A stretch of DNA of 64,000 nucleotides from Synechococcus sp. KORDI-52 (GCF_000737595.1 NZ_CP006271.1:1922001-1986000); one strand, 5' to 3'; shown: positions 33,143 through 44,562, counted from the first letter of the stretch. Numbers and translations: made by a program. The notes: generated by a model from the sequence alone, not told the origin.

Positions 33143-33598
33143 ATGGCCCTTGGGATCGGCGATCGGCTCCCCTCCTTCAGCCTGGAAGATCAGAACGGTG
33201 ACCTTCGCACTCCCGCCTCGGTGAAGGGCCGCTGGTTGGTGCTGTTTTTTTATCCCAAGGACGACACGCCCGGGTGCACGGCTGAAGCCTGCAGCTTCCG
33301 CGACAACGCGGAGAGCTTTGCCGCCCTCGATGCAGAGGTCTGGGGCATCAGCGGTGATGACGCCGTCAGCCACCGCCGTTTCGCCACCCGCCACAACCTC
33401 ACGTTTCCGCTGCTGTGCGACCGCAACAACGCCCTGCGCCGTGAGATGGGTGTGCCCAAAGCTCTTGGTCTTCTACCCGGCCGCGTCACCTACATCGTTG
33501 ACGGGGAGGGGGTGATCCGTCACAGCTTCAGCAACTTGTTGGATGGCCCGGCCCACGTGCGGGAAGCACAGCAGGTGCTGAATCAGCTGCGCGGTTGA
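33143..33598 (+). CDS. Thiol peroxidase of the BCP/PrxQ type
   Basis: The 151-residue peroxiredoxin has peroxidatic and resolving cysteines five residues apart in YPKDDTPGCTAEACSFRD, typical of PrxQ/BCP. Later segments WGISGDDAVSHRRF and YIVDGEGVIRH complete the thioredoxin fold. It reduces hydrogen peroxide and organic hydroperoxides with thioredoxin. It overlaps nothing and is followed 2 nt later by the DUF1350 gene. Confidence 0.93.
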   Translation: MALGIGDRLPSFSLEDQNGDLRTPASVKGRWLVLFFYPKDDTPGCTAEACSFRDNAESFAALDAEVWGISGDDAVSHRRFATRHNLTFPLLCDRNNALRREMGVPKALGLLPGRVTYIVDGEGVIRHSFSNLLDGPAHVREAQQVLNQLRG

Positions 33599-33600
33599 GC

Positions 33601-34329
33601 ATGGCCCACTGGCGTCAACTGGGTGCGATCTGGCAACTGCGGCCGGCAGAACCAACGGGATTGATCGAATTCATCGGCGGCAGCTATCTGGCGGCAACAC
33701 CCCAGATCAGCTACCGCAGGCTGCTGGACGATCTGGCGGCGGACGGGTTGGCCGTGCATGCCTGGGCCTATGTGCCTGGGTTCGATCATCAACGCCAGGC
33801 CCGGGATGCCTGGAGCGACTTCCGCTCAGCGCGTCGCCAACTTGAGGAGCGCTGCGGAGCCCTTGCAGCTCCGCTGCGGCTTGGCCACAGCCTGGGATGC
33901 AAGCTTCACCTGCTGGCCCCCGATGGGGGTCGCGGCAGCAGGGCCCTGGTGGCCCTGAGCTTCAACAACTTCAACGCCGACCGTTCGATTCCCCTGCTGG
34001 GTGAACTGGCACCCCGGCTCGGGGTGGAAACCGAGTTCAGCCCCAGTCCCACCGAAACGCTTCGCTTGATCAGCCGCCACTACCAACAGGAGCGGAACCT
34101 GGTGGTGCGCTTCGGGCGCGATGAGCTGGATCAAAGCAGCGATCTGATCCAGGCCCTGAGAGCACGTCCATCTGATGCCAGCTCAACCCTGGACCTGCCC
34201 GGCGATCACCTCACCCCAGCCAGTGCCGGCCTGCGGCGCAGCTTTCTCGGAGACTGGGCGGATGACCCCAAGCGGGTGGCGGTCATCCGTCAGCTGAGCC
34301 GAACCATCGGCCAGGCGATCAAGCCCTGA
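33601..34329 (+). CDS. DUF1350 alpha/beta-hydrolase-like protein
   Basis: The 242-residue protein starts at ATG 33601; TTG 33595 would add two residues. It fits DUF1350 of cyanobacteria and plants: [21 protein letters not shown] and [12 protein letters not shown]. The latter has the GxSxG nucleophile elbow of an alpha/beta hydrolase. The substrate is unknown. It lies 2 nt after the peroxiredoxin and its 3' end overlaps convergent acs by 11 nt. Confidence 0.85.
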   Translation: MAHWRQLGAIWQLRPAEPTGLIEFIGGSYLAATPQISYRRLLDDLAADGLAVHAWAYVPGFDHQRQARDAWSDFRSARRQLEERCGALAAPLRLGHSLGCKLHLLAPDGGRGSRALVALSFNNFNADRSIPLLGELAPRLGVETEFSPSPTETLRLISRHYQQERNLVVRFGRDELDQSSDLIQALRARPSDASSTLDLPGDHLTPASAGLRRSFLGDWADDPKRVAVIRQLSRTIGQAIKP

Positions 34330-36292
34330 GGCGATCCAGAACGGAGCGGTCCTCCAGGGTGCTGGTGTCGCCACTGACCTCCTGACCCGCCGCCAGGGCC
34401 CGCAAAATTCGGCGCATGATCTTGCCGCTGCGGGTCTTGGGCAGGGCATCACTGCAACGGATTTCATCCGGCCGGGCAATCGGACCGATTTCCGTTCCCA
34501 CGTGGGCCCGCAACTCCTTCACCAAGTCGTCATCGCCCTCACGGCCGGCCTCCAGGGTGACGAAGGCCACGATGCCTTCACCCTTGAGTTCATCGGGCCG
34601 ACCCACGACAGCCGCCTCCGCCACCGCGGGGTGACTCACCAAAGCTGATTCGATCTCCATCGTGCCGAGACGGTGGCCCGAGACGTTGATCACGTCATCG
34701 ACGCGACCCATGACCCAGAAGTAGCCATCGGCATCTCGCCGGGCACCATCTCCAGCGAAATAGAGGTAGGACCCATCGGCAGGCCGGATGTGCTCCCAGT
34801 AGCTCTCGCGGAAACGTTGGGGATTGCCGTGCACCGTGCGCATCATTCCGGGCCAGGGGGCACGCACCGCCAGGTACCCGCCTTCATCGGCACCACAGCT
34901 GTTGCCCTCTGCATCGATGATGTCGGCCTGGATGCCTGGCAGGGGCAGGGTGGCGGAGCCGGGCTTGGTGGGCGTTGCCCCCGGCAGGGGGCTGATCATC
35001 ACTCCACCGGTTTCGGTCTGCCACCAGGTGTCGACAATGGGGCAGCGGTTGCCTCCAATCACCTCGCGATACCACATCCAAGCCTCCGGATTGATCGGTT
35101 CGCCAACGGTGCCGAGCAGGCGGAGGCTGCTCATGTCGAACTGATCCGGCACGGAGCGACCGCTCTTCATGAACGCCCGGATGGCGGTGGGAGCCGTGTA
35201 GAAGATCGAGATCTCGTGTTTCTGGATCAACTCCCAGAAGGCCCCGGGATTGGACGGTCGGGGTGCCCCCTCGTACATCACCGTCGTTGCGCCATTCGAT
35301 AACGGGCCGTAGACGATGTAGCTGTGGCCGGTGATCCAACCCACGTCTGCCGTACACCAGAAGACATCCTCATCCCGGATGTCGAAGATCCACTGGAAGG
35401 TGAGGTGGGCCCAGAGGTTGTAACCGGCGGTGGTGTGCACCACGCCCTTGGGTTTGCCGGTGGAGCCGGAGGTGTAGAGAACAAAGAGGCGGTCCTCGCT
35501 GGCCATCGGCTCAGCAGGGCAGTCGGCACTCTGACCCTCCACCAGGTCATGCCACCACTGATCACGGCCGGCAACCATCTCCACCTCCTGCTTGGTGCGC
35601 TGCACCACAAGCACGCCGGTCACCGAGGGGCAGGCGCCATTGGCCAGCGCCGCATCCACCGCGGGCTTGAGCGACACCGGCTTGTCCTTGCGGAAGCCGC
35701 CATCCGCGGTGATCACCGCTTTCACGTCGCCGTCATTGAGACGGTCGCGAAGGGCTTCCGCGGAAAAGCCACCGAACACCACCGAATGGGGCGCACCGAC
35801 GCGCGCACAGGCGAGCATGGCGATCGCCGCCTCCGGCACCATCGGCATGTAGAGCGCCACCAGGTCACCCTTGCCGATGCCCATGGCCTTGAGGCCATTG
35901 GCGGCTTTGCACACCTCGGCATGCAGGTCCTGATAAGTGAACCGACGCACATCCCCCGGTTCGCCTTCCCAGATCAATGCTGTTTTCTGCGCCGTCGGCC
36001 CGTCGAGATGGCGATCCAGGCAGTTGTAGGAGAGGTTCGTGGTCCCTCCCTCAAACCAGCGCGCGAACGGTGGATTGGACCAATCGAGCACGGTGTGGAA
36101 GGGCTCGAACCAGTGCAGTTCTCGGCAAGCGGCCTCACCCCAGAACGCATCAGGATCGGCTTTGGCGGCATCGGCCATGGCCCGGTAGGCCTCGAGGCTG
36201 CCGATGCGGGCCTTGGCGGAGGTGTCTGCTGGCGGCTCGAACACCCGCTGCTCCTGCAGCACGCTTTCGATGGTGGTGTTGGCGTCGGTCAC
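34319..36292 (-). CDS. acs: Acetyl-coenzyme A synthetase (AMP-forming)
   Basis: The 657-residue ligase is the right length. It has the AMP-binding motif [19 protein letters not shown] and then [26 protein letters not shown] and the C-terminal [10 protein letters not shown] follow, the latter holding the lysine that acetylation controls in other bacteria. It converts acetate, ATP and CoA to acetyl-CoA. It stands alone, diverging from the HAD gene. A deacetylase partner is not visible here. Confidence 0.96.
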   Translation of the reverse strand: MTDANTTIESVLQEQRVFEPPADTSAKARIGSLEAYRAMADAAKADPDAFWGEAACRELHWFEPFHTVLDWSNPPFARWFEGGTTNLSYNCLDRHLDGPTAQKTALIWEGEPGDVRRFTYQDLHAEVCKAANGLKAMGIGKGDLVALYMPMVPEAAIAMLACARVGAPHSVVFGGFSAEALRDRLNDGDVKAVITADGGFRKDKPVSLKPAVDAALANGACPSVTGVLVVQRTKQEVEMVAGRDQWWHDLVEGQSADCPAEPMASEDRLFVLYTSGSTGKPKGVVHTTAGYNLWAHLTFQWIFDIRDEDVFWCTADVGWITGHSYIVYGPLSNGATTVMYEGAPRPSNPGAFWELIQKHEISIFYTAPTAIRAFMKSGRSVPDQFDMSSLRLLGTVGEPINPEAWMWYREVIGGNRCPIVDTWWQTETGGVMISPLPGATPTKPGSATLPLPGIQADIIDAEGNSCGADEGGYLAVRAPWPGMMRTVHGNPQRFRESYWEHIRPADGSYLYFAGDGARRDADGYFWVMGRVDDVINVSGHRLGTMEIESALVSHPAVAEAAVVGRPDELKGEGIVAFVTLEAGREGDDDLVKELRAHVGTEIGPIARPDEIRCSDALPKTRSGKIMRRILRALAAGQEVSGDTSTLEDRSVLDRLRA

Positions 36293-36421
36293 AGCAGACT
36301 GCGCAGTGCTTCTCCTCGAAGGGTAAGGATCAGGACCCCGCTTGATCCAGGTCCCGTATCAATCCGTCGGACGATGATGCAGTCGATACGAAAGGATTGA
36401 GCTGGGCATCGCCGTTCCAGG

Positions 36422-37072
36422 ATGAAACTGCCACCTGCCGCCTGCCTGTTCGATCTGGATGGGCTGCTGCTCGACACCGAGCCGCTGCATGGCCGGGGTT
36501 GGTGGGAAGCCGCGGCCCACTTCGGTACCCAGCTGAGCGAGAACCAGTTGATGCAGTTGAAGGGCCGCCGCCGGCTCGACTGTGCGACCCAGGTGGATGC
36601 ATGGCTGGAGAAACCGGTGGGCCCCAATGCCCTGTTGGAGGTGCAGCAGCCGATCGTTCGTGCCCTGCTCCCCCATGCGAGCGCGATGCCCGCAGCGCAG
36701 GAACTGGTGGCGCAATGCCACAACCGGGGCATCCCCATGGCGCTGGTCACCAGCAGCAGCAGCGACGCCGTTGCCTTCAAAGCAGCCCCCCATCCCTGGC
36801 TTGAGCAGATCCAGGAACGGGTCTACGGCGACGACCCTGAGCTTGAGGCAGGCAAACCTGACCCCGCCCCCTTTCGGCTTGCTGCCCAACGCTTGGGGCT
36901 CCAGCCCAAAGACTGCTGGGCACTTGAGGATTCCCAGGCCGGGTGCCAATCAGCCCGTAGGGCCGGTTGTCAGGTCTGGCTGGTGAGCGCCCAGGGATCG
37001 GAACATCCAGACTTCGCTGCCAACCCCTGTGAAATCAATAGCCTGGGAGTTGTATTGGATCTGTTGTGTTGA
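36422..37072 (+). CDS. HAD-family phosphatase
   Basis: The 216-residue hydrolase has motif I FDLDGLLLDTEP, motif II VTSSSSD, the lysine motif AGKPDPAPF and motif IV ALEDSQAGCQSAR. Its helical cap between residues 15 and 90 marks the beta-phosphoglucomutase-like subgroup. Such enzymes dephosphorylate sugar or nucleotide phosphates; the substrate cannot be told. It converges with the prenyl synthase gene 23 nt away. Confidence 0.9.
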   Translation: MKLPPAACLFDLDGLLLDTEPLHGRGWWEAAAHFGTQLSENQLMQLKGRRRLDCATQVDAWLEKPVGPNALLEVQQPIVRALLPHASAMPAAQELVAQCHNRGIPMALVTSSSSDAVAFKAAPHPWLEQIQERVYGDDPELEAGKPDPAPFRLAAQRLGLQPKDCWALEDSQAGCQSARRAGCQVWLVSAQGSEHPDFAANPCEINSLGVVLDLLC

Positions 37073-37095
37073 ACTCGTTGTATTGAGGTTGCTGC

Positions 37096-38067
37096 TCAGT
37101 ACAGACGGCTGAGGACAAAGTCCGGCAAGTCCATCAAGGCGCGTTGCGCCGCAGACTCCGGCAGCCAGGCGATCGATTCACGGGATTCGCGGGCAAAGGT
37201 TTCCGCCAACTCGCGGGTGCGTTCAATCGCCTTGGAGCCCCGCACCATCTCCAGCGCCTTGTCCAGATCACCGGACTCGGAGAACTGGCGATCGATCAAC
37301 GGCTGCAACGAAGAATGCTCCTCAAGGGCATAGAAGGTGGGGGCAGTGAGGTAACCGCTGGCGAGATCGCTGGCAGCAGGCTTGCCGAGCTGCTGATCGT
37401 TGCCGGTGAAGTCAAGGATGTCGTCAACAACCTGGAAGGCCAGGCCCAACTGACGGCCAAATTGATAAAGGCTGTCGAGCTGGGATGGAGAGCAACCACT
37501 GAGCACCCCAGCGGCGCGGCAGCTGTTGGCGATCAGGGAAGCCGTCTTGCAATAACTTTTTTCGAGATAGGTCTCAAAAGTCTGGGCTGTGTCGAAACGA
37601 TACAGACCCTGTTTGACCTCACCATCGGCGAGATCCATGATCACGCGGCTGAGCAGCTTGACCACATCGAGGTCATCAAGGTTGGCGAGGTGCCAGCTGG
37701 CCTGGGCGAAAAGGAAGTCGCCAGCAAGCACAGCGACGCGAGCATCAAAGCGGCTATGGACCGTATCCACACCGCGCCGGGTTGAAGCCTCATCCACCAC
37801 ATCGTCGTGAACGAGCGAGGCCGTGTGGATCATCTCTGTGATCTCGGCCAGGCGGCGATGGCGGGGCGAGAGCTCTCCCTGCGCGGAGAGGGCCCGCGAC
37901 AGCAGCAGCACAATGCCCGGTCTTATTCGCTTGCCGCCGGCACTGAACAGGTGTTCAGCGGCGGCCTGGAGGATGGGATGACCTGCGCCGATCAGGCTGC
38001 GCAGATCTCCGAGCAGGGTTTCAAGGTCTGTCTCTACCGGTTGGAGTAGCTCGGTAACGGTGCTCAT
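37096..38067 (-). CDS. Long-chain trans-prenyl diphosphate synthase (solanesyl type)
   Basis: From ATG 38067 the protein has 323 residues with both aspartate motifs: LVHDDVVDEASTRRG and FQVVDDILDF. A basic KRIRPG motif lies before them. It extends farnesyl or geranylgeranyl diphosphate with isopentenyl units to the side chain of plastoquinone. The absence of bulky aromatics right before the first motif (HTASLVHDD) fits a long product. It is last after murI. The frame upstream to 38301 is murI antisense. Confidence 0.92.
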   Translation of the reverse strand: MSTVTELLQPVETDLETLLGDLRSLIGAGHPILQAAAEHLFSAGGKRIRPGIVLLLSRALSAQGELSPRHRRLAEITEMIHTASLVHDDVVDEASTRRGVDTVHSRFDARVAVLAGDFLFAQASWHLANLDDLDVVKLLSRVIMDLADGEVKQGLYRFDTAQTFETYLEKSYCKTASLIANSCRAAGVLSGCSPSQLDSLYQFGRQLGLAFQVVDDILDFTGNDQQLGKPAASDLASGYLTAPTFYALEEHSSLQPLIDRQFSESGDLDKALEMVRGSKAIERTRELAETFARESRESIAWLPESAAQRALMDLPDFVLSRLY

Positions 38068-38104
38068 GACTCCCCTCGGCGCCGCGATCCTAGTGGCCCC
38101 ACGC

Positions 38105-38902
38105 TCAGTCCTGCAGCAGCTGGAGGCTGACGGCAGGCCGCTGGCCCAACCAGGGGGTGGCACGCATCGCAAAGCCATCAGGGTCAGCGGTGACACAGAA
38201 CCGGCAGCTCTCCAAGGACAACGAGCATGGGATCGAATCAATCGTTTCCGGCGGCCCCAGAACAGCGTCCAATTGACGAGCGACGCCGATGGCCGGGTCA
38301 ATGATCAGGACCGACTCCGGCAGCAGCTGCCGCAACAGGGGCACCAGCAACGGGTAATGGGTGCAACCCAGCACGATCGAATCGACTGAAGCCGCCAACA
38401 AGGGTTCGAGATAGGCCTGGGCCGCACGGCGCAGGTCGTCGCTGTTCATGTCGCCGGCTTCGATCAACGGAACAAAGGCGGGACAGGCCTGCTCAATCAC
38501 CACCGAACCGGGGTGAAGCGCTTCGATGCTGGCCCGGTAGGCCGAGGAGGCAACGGTGGCCGGCGTGGCCAGCACACCGACACGGCGCGTTTCCACCATC
38601 GCTGCGGCGGCGCCGATCAGGCCGATCACCGCGGCCCCGGCCTGGCCCTCGGCCACATCCCTCGCCAGCGCGTTCGTGGTGTTGCAGGCCATCACCACCG
38701 TGGAGACATGCTGATCCCGCAACCAGCCCACCACCTCTGCGGCGATGCGACGGATCTCATCCGGTTGACGGTTGCCGTAAGGGACCCGGGCCGTGTCACC
38801 GAGGTACACACAGGGAACAGCACCGTGGCGTTCGAGCACCCGTCGGAGAACCGTCAAACCACCCAGGCCGCTGTCGAAGAATCCCAGCAGTTGCTGCGTC
38901 AT
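38105..38902 (-). CDS. murI: Glutamate racemase MurI
   Basis: The 265-residue racemase starts FFDSGLGGLTVL. The two catalytic cysteines are in MACNTTNAL and VLGCTHYPLL, both intact. It makes D-glutamate for peptidoglycan. The start overlaps the amidase stop by four bases, and the prenyl synthase follows 37 nt later, so this is a small envelope operon. Confidence 0.95.
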   Translation of the reverse strand: MTQQLLGFFDSGLGGLTVLRRVLERHGAVPCVYLGDTARVPYGNRQPDEIRRIAAEVVGWLRDQHVSTVVMACNTTNALARDVAEGQAGAAVIGLIGAAAAMVETRRVGVLATPATVASSAYRASIEALHPGSVVIEQACPAFVPLIEAGDMNSDDLRRAAQAYLEPLLAASVDSIVLGCTHYPLLVPLLRQLLPESVLIIDPAIGVARQLDAVLGPPETIDSIPCSLSLESCRFCVTADPDGFAMRATPWLGQRPAVSLQLLQD

Positions 38903-39993
38903 CGCACCTCCTGCTTCAGGTAGTTGAGAATTCCAGCGGCCAGGGCCAGGGCCAACCGGCGGCGATGGGCAGCGTTGGCCAGACGTGGCGCATCAATGGC
39001 TCCCGTAACAAATCCCATTTCCACCAGGGCCGAGGGCATGGTGGTGCGGCGGATCACGAAGAAGCGACCACGTCTGACGCCACGATTGGGCGTCCCTGGG
39101 GACACGTCCATCATCTGCTGCTGCAGGTAGGAGGCCAGGCGTCCGGAGCGAGGGTCCGAAAAGAAAAAGGTCTCAATCCCGTTCACATCGGGACGGTTCA
39201 TGCTCAACGCATTGGCATGGATGCTCACGAAAGCGTTTGCCCCAGTTCGATTGGCCAGGGAGACCCGCGGCGGCAGGTCCACATCCACCTCACGCGTGCG
39301 GGTCAACCGAACATCAACACCGCGAGCACGGAGCAGATCTGCAACCTGCAGGGAAACATCCAACACCACGTTGGTCTCGCGCAGGCCACCAATGCCGATG
39401 GCCCCAGGGTCTGGCCCGCCGTGACCGGGATCGATCACGACACGGTACTTATTGCGGGTCACCGTTGGAAGCCCGGACGGGTCGACTGGCGTTCGACTAG
39501 GACGGAAGCCCCCCGGCGGACGCCATGCCGTGGCACGACCCGTCAGATCGCCCTCGCCGAAATCGTTCAAGCCTCGGGTGGGAAGGCCGGTGAAGACCAG
39601 TTCCCAGCGATCCGGGGCGGTTCCACGCAGGCGCAGATCATCGGGGTTGAGATCCACATCGGGGCGGAACTCCACCACCAGTCGGGTGGCACCGGCGCGG
39701 GGCTTGCCCAGCCGGATTTCACGGACGGCACCCCGTCCTGCCAAGCGGCGCGGGAACCTCAGCTCGCCGGGGAAGTCAATCCAAACCCTGGTGCCACGGC
39801 CATCGCTGGCCGCCTGAAAAAAAGCTTCCAACCGGGCGTTGCGGCTCGTGCGCAGCTTGAGGACCCCTTCTTCGGTGAAGGCCCAAGCCGCCAGTGCACT
39901 GGCAGCTCGGGCAGGCAAGGCCTGGGTGAAGGCAGTGCACTGCAGGGCCGCGGCCAGAAGCCAGGCCAGTCGTCGGGATGACGCTGGAGGCAT
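38899..39993 (-). CDS. N-acetylmuramoyl-L-alanine amidase with AMIN-like N-domain
   Basis: The 364-residue protein has a signal peptide, then a beta-rich AMIN-type domain (WIDFPGELRFPRRLAGRGAV). A C-terminal Amidase_3 domain follows: VVIDPGHGGPDPGAIG, GLRETNVVLD, FVSIHANALS and PSALVEMGFVTG. The zinc and catalytic His and Glu residues are all present. It cleaves the bond between muramic acid and the stem peptide for cell separation. It is 4 nt overlapped with murI and 5 nt after the nitrilase gene. Confidence 0.93.
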   Translation of the reverse strand: MPPASSRRLAWLLAAALQCTAFTQALPARAASALAAWAFTEEGVLKLRTSRNARLEAFFQAASDGRGTRVWIDFPGELRFPRRLAGRGAVREIRLGKPRAGATRLVVEFRPDVDLNPDDLRLRGTAPDRWELVFTGLPTRGLNDFGEGDLTGRATAWRPPGGFRPSRTPVDPSGLPTVTRNKYRVVIDPGHGGPDPGAIGIGGLRETNVVLDVSLQVADLLRARGVDVRLTRTREVDVDLPPRVSLANRTGANAFVSIHANALSMNRPDVNGIETFFFSDPRSGRLASYLQQQMMDVSPGTPNRGVRRGRFFVIRRTTMPSALVEMGFVTGAIDAPRLANAAHRRRLALALAAGILNYLKQEVR

Positions 39994-39998
39994 GGTGC

Positions 39999-40820
39999 TC
40001 AGAACATGGCGGGCTGACGGTGCCGAAGGCTCGGCATCTGACCCCGAACATGACCGAGGTGATTGGTGTTGACCGGAGCAATGGCTGCTCCCGCCTGAAC
40101 ACCCGCATCAGCGAGAACCGTTCCCCAGGGATCAATCACCAGAGCGTGTCCGTGACTCTGACGGCGACCGTGGTGGAGTCCCGTCTGCGCCGGAGCCAGC
40201 ACATAGGCCGTGTTCTCAATGGCCCTGGCCTGAAGGAGAACCTGCCAATGGTCCTTTCCGGTGAAGGCTGTGAATGCCGCAGGAATCATCAACAGGTCTG
40301 CGCCGGCACCGACGAGATGGCGATACAGCTCAGGAAACCGCACGTCGTAGCAAATGGACAGCCCCACCCTGCACAGACCAGGGATATCAACCACCGGAGG
40401 TAGAGCTCTGCCAGGATTCACCGTTGCCGACTCGCGATAGGTGTTGCCGTCCGGCAGGTCGACATCGAAGAGGTGGATTTTGTCGTAGCGGCCCAAAAGA
40501 ACGCCATCACGGTCCACCAGCTCAGCGCGGTTCAGGGTGCGTGATCCATCACCCACCGGCACGGGAAAGCCACCGCCAAGCAGCGCCACCTGGTATCGAC
40601 GCGCCATGGTCACCAGGAAGCGACTGCTCTGCTCAGCCAGGGTCGGGGCCAGCTCCAGGCGCTGGCTGTCCTCACCCATGAAGGCGAAATTCTCAGGCAG
40701 GCCGATCAGCTCGGCACCACGGCGTGCGGCCAGATCGATCTGCTCTTCAGCAGCATTGAAGTTGACCTCCGGATCCTGACCACTCGTCAGCTGGACGGCA
40801 GCCGCCAGGAAGTCGCTCAT
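39999..40820 (-). CDS. Carbon-nitrogen hydrolase (Nit/omega-amidase-like)
   Basis: The 273-residue enzyme has the full nitrilase triad: Glu in IGLPENFAF, Lys in GRYDKIHLFDVDL and Cys in SICYDVRFPELYR. The Nit1/Nit2 group repairs deaminated glutathione or hydrolyses alpha-keto-glutaramate. The exact substrate cannot be read. It lies between comB and the amidase gene on one strand, but no functional link is evident. Confidence 0.88.
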   Translation of the reverse strand: MSDFLAAAVQLTSGQDPEVNFNAAEEQIDLAARRGAELIGLPENFAFMGEDSQRLELAPTLAEQSSRFLVTMARRYQVALLGGGFPVPVGDGSRTLNRAELVDRDGVLLGRYDKIHLFDVDLPDGNTYRESATVNPGRALPPVVDIPGLCRVGLSICYDVRFPELYRHLVGAGADLLMIPAAFTAFTGKDHWQVLLQARAIENTAYVLAPAQTGLHHGRRQSHGHALVIDPWGTVLADAGVQAGAAIAPVNTNHLGHVRGQMPSLRHRQPAMF

Positions 40821-40854
40821 ATCAACCGATCAGATCGACAAACTTTAGTGAGGG

Positions 40855-41586
40855 TCAGGTCGCCCGAAGCACTCCGGGCTCGACCTGTGTCGGAACGACA
40901 CTGAGCTGGTCGAGACCAGCACAGCAGCGGAAGTCCTTGTCGTGGTCGCCCAGGCGAATCAACCTCTGACCATGGGTCGCTGTACGGAGGCACGCCTCTG
41001 GTTCGGATTGCCACAGACGCCAGAGGGAGACCGCTGCCGTGAGTTCGTCATTGGCGGCACTGCTCCCGGTGGGATCCAGCTCCAGCAAGCGATGGCCCAA
41101 GGCGCCAGCGGCCAGGGAGTCTTCCAGGGAATAGGCCCCCTCCCAACCGCTGCCGACAATCGCCACGTGGTTGGGTTGTTTCGCCAGCAAACGCTGGGCC
41201 ACGGCATCGCGGTTCGGTAACGCCGCCGTCAACAGCAGGGGAACCTCGCGGACACGATCGAGAGCGCGGGTGCCATTGGTGGTGCTCATGAACAGACGCT
41301 TGCCAGCCACCCGCTCCGGCGTCACGGCAACGGGTGAATTACCCAGGTCAAATCCCTCGAGCATCTGCCCACCGCGCTCACCGAGCAGCAAACGCCCATC
41401 CGCGGGCCACGCCGTTGCCGCCGCCCGCAGATCGTCGAGGCTGGCGAAGGCCTGCACCGCCTCGGCTCCGTTGTGCAACGCCCAGGCAATCGTGGTGGTG
41501 GCCCGCAGCACATCAATCACCACCGCCGCATCGGAGTGAAGGTCCTGCGGCATCTCTGCCGGCACATGGAAGTAAGAGATCTGCAT
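40855..41586 (-). CDS. comB: 2-phosphosulfolactate phosphatase (ComB family)
   Basis: From ATG 41586 the protein has 243 residues matching Com[35 protein letters not shown] and [22 protein letters not shown]. In methanogens it acts in coenzyme M synthesis. In cyanobacteria that pathway is absent, so the true substrate is open. It diverges from ubiD (gap 63 nt) and is followed by the nitrilase gene. Confidence 0.88.
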   Translation of the reverse strand: MQISYFHVPAEMPQDLHSDAAVVIDVLRATTTIAWALHNGAEAVQAFASLDDLRAAATAWPADGRLLLGERGGQMLEGFDLGNSPVAVTPERVAGKRLFMSTTNGTRALDRVREVPLLLTAALPNRDAVAQRLLAKQPNHVAIVGSGWEGAYSLEDSLAAGALGHRLLELDPTGSSAANDELTAAVSLWRLWQSEPEACLRTATHGQRLIRLGDHDKDFRCCAGLDQLSVVPTQVEPGVLRAT

Positions 41587-41649
41587 GGCCACGCTGAACA
41601 CCGGCGTGCGACACAGTACCGAGATCGCCTCCGCCGAGATCGTCTTTCC

Positions 41650-43212
41650 ATGGCCCTGTTCCAATCCGGTCCGGCCACCCGAGATCTGCGGGGCTTTCTC
41701 AAGCTGCTCGAGGACCGAGGCCAGCTGCGTCGAATTACTGCACCGGTGGACCCTGACCTCGAGCTGGCGGCCATTGCCGACCGGGTGCTGAGTCAGGGGG
41801 GGCCCGCCCTGCTGTTCGAGAACGTGATCGGCTCCTCGATGCCGGTGGCCGTCAACACCCTTGGCACCGTGGAACGGGTGGTGTGGAGCATGGGCCTCGA
41901 ACGGGCCGAGCAGCTGGAGGAGCTGGGGTCACGCCTGGCCCTGTTGCAGCAACCCCGACCGCCCAAGGGGCTGCAGGAAACCATACAGTTCGCCCGGGTC
42001 TTCTGGGACCTGGTCAAGGCCAAGCCCGACCGCGACCTCACCCCCCCCTGCCGGCAGCAGGTGTTCCGCGGCGATGAAGTCGATCTCAACAACATCCCCC
42101 TGATCCGGCCTTGGCCTGGTGATGCCGGGGGCGTGATCACCCTTGGGCTGGTGATCACCAAAGACCCAGAAACCGGTGTCCCCAACGTGGGCGTCTACCG
42201 GCTTCAGAAGCACTCGGTGAACACGATGACAGTTCACTGGTTGAGCGTGCGCGGCGGCGCCCGCCACCTGCGCAAGGCTGCCACCATGGGCAAGAAGCTG
42301 GAGGTCGCTGTGGCCATCGGCGTGCACCCGCTGCTGGTGATGGCCGCCGCCACACCGATCCCGGTGCAGCTGAGCGAGTGGCTGTTCGCAGGCATCTATG
42401 CCGGAGAGGGGGTTCGTCTGGCCCCCTGCAAAACCATCGACCTGCAGGTGCCCAGCCACAGCGAAGTGGTGCTGGAGGGAACGATCACCCCAGGGGACGT
42501 GCTGCCGGATGGGCCCTTCGGGGATCACATGGGGTTCTACGGCGGTGTGGAGGACTCACCTCTGGTGCGCTTCCACTGCATGACCCAACGGCGAGACCCG
42601 GTGTTTCTCACCACTTTCAGCGGCCGTCCCCCCAAGGAGGAAGCGATGCTGGCCATCGCGCTTAACCGGATCTACACACCGATCCTGCGGCAGCAGATTC
42701 CAGAGATCAACGACTTCTTCCTGCCGATGGAAGCGCTCAGCTACAAGCTGGCGGTGATCTCGATCGACAAGGCCTATCCGGGGCAGGCCAAGCGTGCTGC
42801 CATGGCCTTCTGGAGTGCCCTACCGCAATTCACATACACCAAGTTTGTTGTGGTAGTGGACAGTCACATCAACGTGCGCGACCCGCGTCAGGTGGTCTGG
42901 GCCATCGCGGCCCAGGTGGATCCCCAGCGTGACCTGTTCACCCTGGAAAACACCCCCTTCGACACCCTGGACTTCGCCAGCGAGCAATTGGGCCTCGGGG
43001 GACGACTGGCCATTGATGCCACCACCAAGGTGGGACCTGAGAAAAATCATGACTGGGGTGAACCCCTGAGTCGGCCGGCGGATCTGGAACAACGGGTCAA
43101 CGACCGCTGGGCCGAGCTGGGTCTGGAAGATCTCGGCACCGACGACCCTGACCCCAGCCTGTTCGGCTATGCCCTCGATCGCCTGATTCAGGGCCTGAAG
43201 ACCGGCCAATAG
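41650..43212 (+). CDS. ubiD: UbiD-family decarboxylase
   Basis: From ATG 41650 the protein has 520 residues with typical UbiD segments: [34 protein letters not shown] and [12 protein letters not shown]. The prenylated-FMN-dependent family decarboxylates aromatic acids such as 4-hydroxy-3-polyprenylbenzoate. In cyanobacteria it serves plastoquinone synthesis, which fits the prenyl synthase nearby. The start was chosen because the upstream frame is comB antisense. Confidence 0.93.
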   Translation: MALFQSGPATRDLRGFLKLLEDRGQLRRITAPVDPDLELAAIADRVLSQGGPALLFENVIGSSMPVAVNTLGTVERVVWSMGLERAEQLEELGSRLALLQQPRPPKGLQETIQFARVFWDLVKAKPDRDLTPPCRQQVFRGDEVDLNNIPLIRPWPGDAGGVITLGLVITKDPETGVPNVGVYRLQKHSVNTMTVHWLSVRGGARHLRKAATMGKKLEVAVAIGVHPLLVMAAATPIPVQLSEWLFAGIYAGEGVRLAPCKTIDLQVPSHSEVVLEGTITPGDVLPDGPFGDHMGFYGGVEDSPLVRFHCMTQRRDPVFLTTFSGRPPKEEAMLAIALNRIYTPILRQQIPEINDFFLPMEALSYKLAVISIDKAYPGQAKRAAMAFWSALPQFTYTKFVVVVDSHINVRDPRQVVWAIAAQVDPQRDLFTLENTPFDTLDFASEQLGLGGRLAIDATTKVGPEKNHDWGEPLSRPADLEQRVNDRWAELGLEDLGTDDPDPSLFGYALDRLIQGLKTGQ

Positions 43213-43236
43213 GATCAGCCCAACGACGTTGCAACC

Positions 43237-44562
43237 TTGAGCGGCACAGGCCAACCCGACGACCCTCGTGAGCTCAAGGCCGGAGGAAGCCTCCAGGGAC
43301 GGGTGAAGGTTCCAGGCGATAAATCGATCTCGCACCGATCGCTGCTGTTTGGCGCCATCGCAGAGGGCACCACAACCATTGATGGTTTGCTCCCGGCCGA
43401 AGACCCCCTGAGCACGGCCGCCTGCCTGCGGGCGATGGGCGTCAGCATTAGCCCGATCACCGACGGCGGCATCGTCACCGTTGAAGGGGTTGGCCTGGAC
43501 GGATTGCAGGAGCCAGCAGAAGTGCTCGACTGCGGCAACTCTGGCACCACGATGCGATTGATGCTGGGCCTGCTGGCGGGCCGCAACGGTCGCCATTTTG
43601 TGCTGGATGGCGATGCCTCCCTGCGCCGCCGCCCGATGCGTCGGGTGGGGCAACCGTTGGCCTCGATGGGTGCGGATGTGCGTGGCCGTGATGGGGGCAA
43701 CCTGGCACCGCTGGCCGTGCAGGGGCGACGGCTCAAAGGAACGGTGATCGGCACGCCCGTGGCCAGTGCTCAGGTGAAATCAGCCCTGCTCCTGGCTGCG
43801 CTCACGGCCGAGAGCCCGACCACGGTGATCGAACCGGCCCAGTCCCGTGATCACAGCGAGCGGATGCTGAAGGCCTTCGGTGCCGATCTCACGGTGGGCG
43901 GCGAAATGGGACGACACATCAGCGTGCGTCCCGGCGCCACCCTGCATGGCCAAAACGTTGTGGTCCCTGGCGACATCAGCTCAGCGGCCTTCTGGCTTGT
44001 GGCAGGAGCCTTGATCCCAGACGCCGATCTCACCATCGAAAACGTGGGGCTGAACCCAACACGCACCGGGATACTGGAGGTGTTGGAGCAGATGGGTGCG
44101 CGGATCGACGTGCTCAACCCCCGCGATGTGGCGGGCGAACCGGTGGGCGATCTGCGGGTGACCCACGGCCCCTTGAAACCCTTCAACTTTGGCGAGGACA
44201 TAATGCCCCGCCTCGTGGATGAGGTGCCGATCCTCAGTGTCGCCGCCTGTTTCTGCGAGGGCGAAAGCAGAATCACTGGAGCGTCTGAACTGCGGGTGAA
44301 GGAAACCGATCGGCTGGCGGTGATGGCCCGGCAGCTCAAGGCCATGGGAGCCGATATTGATGAACACGACGACGGCATGACCATCCGGGGCGGTCTACCG
44401 CTCAAGGGAGCCGTGCTGGACAGCGAAACCGATCACCGGGTGGCAATGAGTCTCGGCGTGGCAGCCATGCTCGCTGACGGCAACTCCAGCCTGGCGAGAA
44501 GCGAAGCCGCGGCCGTGTCGTATCCCTCGTTCTGGGACGAACTTGAAAGGCTCCGCTGCTGA
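43237..44562 (+). CDS. aroA: 3-phosphoshikimate 1-carboxyvinyltransferase (EPSP synthase)
   Basis: The 441-residue enzyme has [38 protein letters not shown] and [19 protein letters not shown]. It joins shikimate-3-phosphate and PEP in the shikimate pathway. The start is TTG 43237, 24 nt after ubiD. The loop [11 protein letters not shown] has the normal glycine and proline-free pattern of a class II-like form. It overlaps the methyltransferase-like gene by 20 nt. Confidence 0.96.
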   Translation: MSGTGQPDDPRELKAGGSLQGRVKVPGDKSISHRSLLFGAIAEGTTTIDGLLPAEDPLSTAACLRAMGVSISPITDGGIVTVEGVGLDGLQEPAEVLDCGNSGTTMRLMLGLLAGRNGRHFVLDGDASLRRRPMRRVGQPLASMGADVRGRDGGNLAPLAVQGRRLKGTVIGTPVASAQVKSALLLAALTAESPTTVIEPAQSRDHSERMLKAFGADLTVGGEMGRHISVRPGATLHGQNVVVPGDISSAAFWLVAGALIPDADLTIENVGLNPTRTGILEVLEQMGARIDVLNPRDVAGEPVGDLRVTHGPLKPFNFGEDIMPRLVDEVPILSVAACFCEGESRITGASELRVKETDRLAVMARQLKAMGADIDEHDDGMTIRGGLPLKGAVLDSETDHRVAMSLGVAAMLADGNSSLARSEAAAVSYPSFWDELERLRC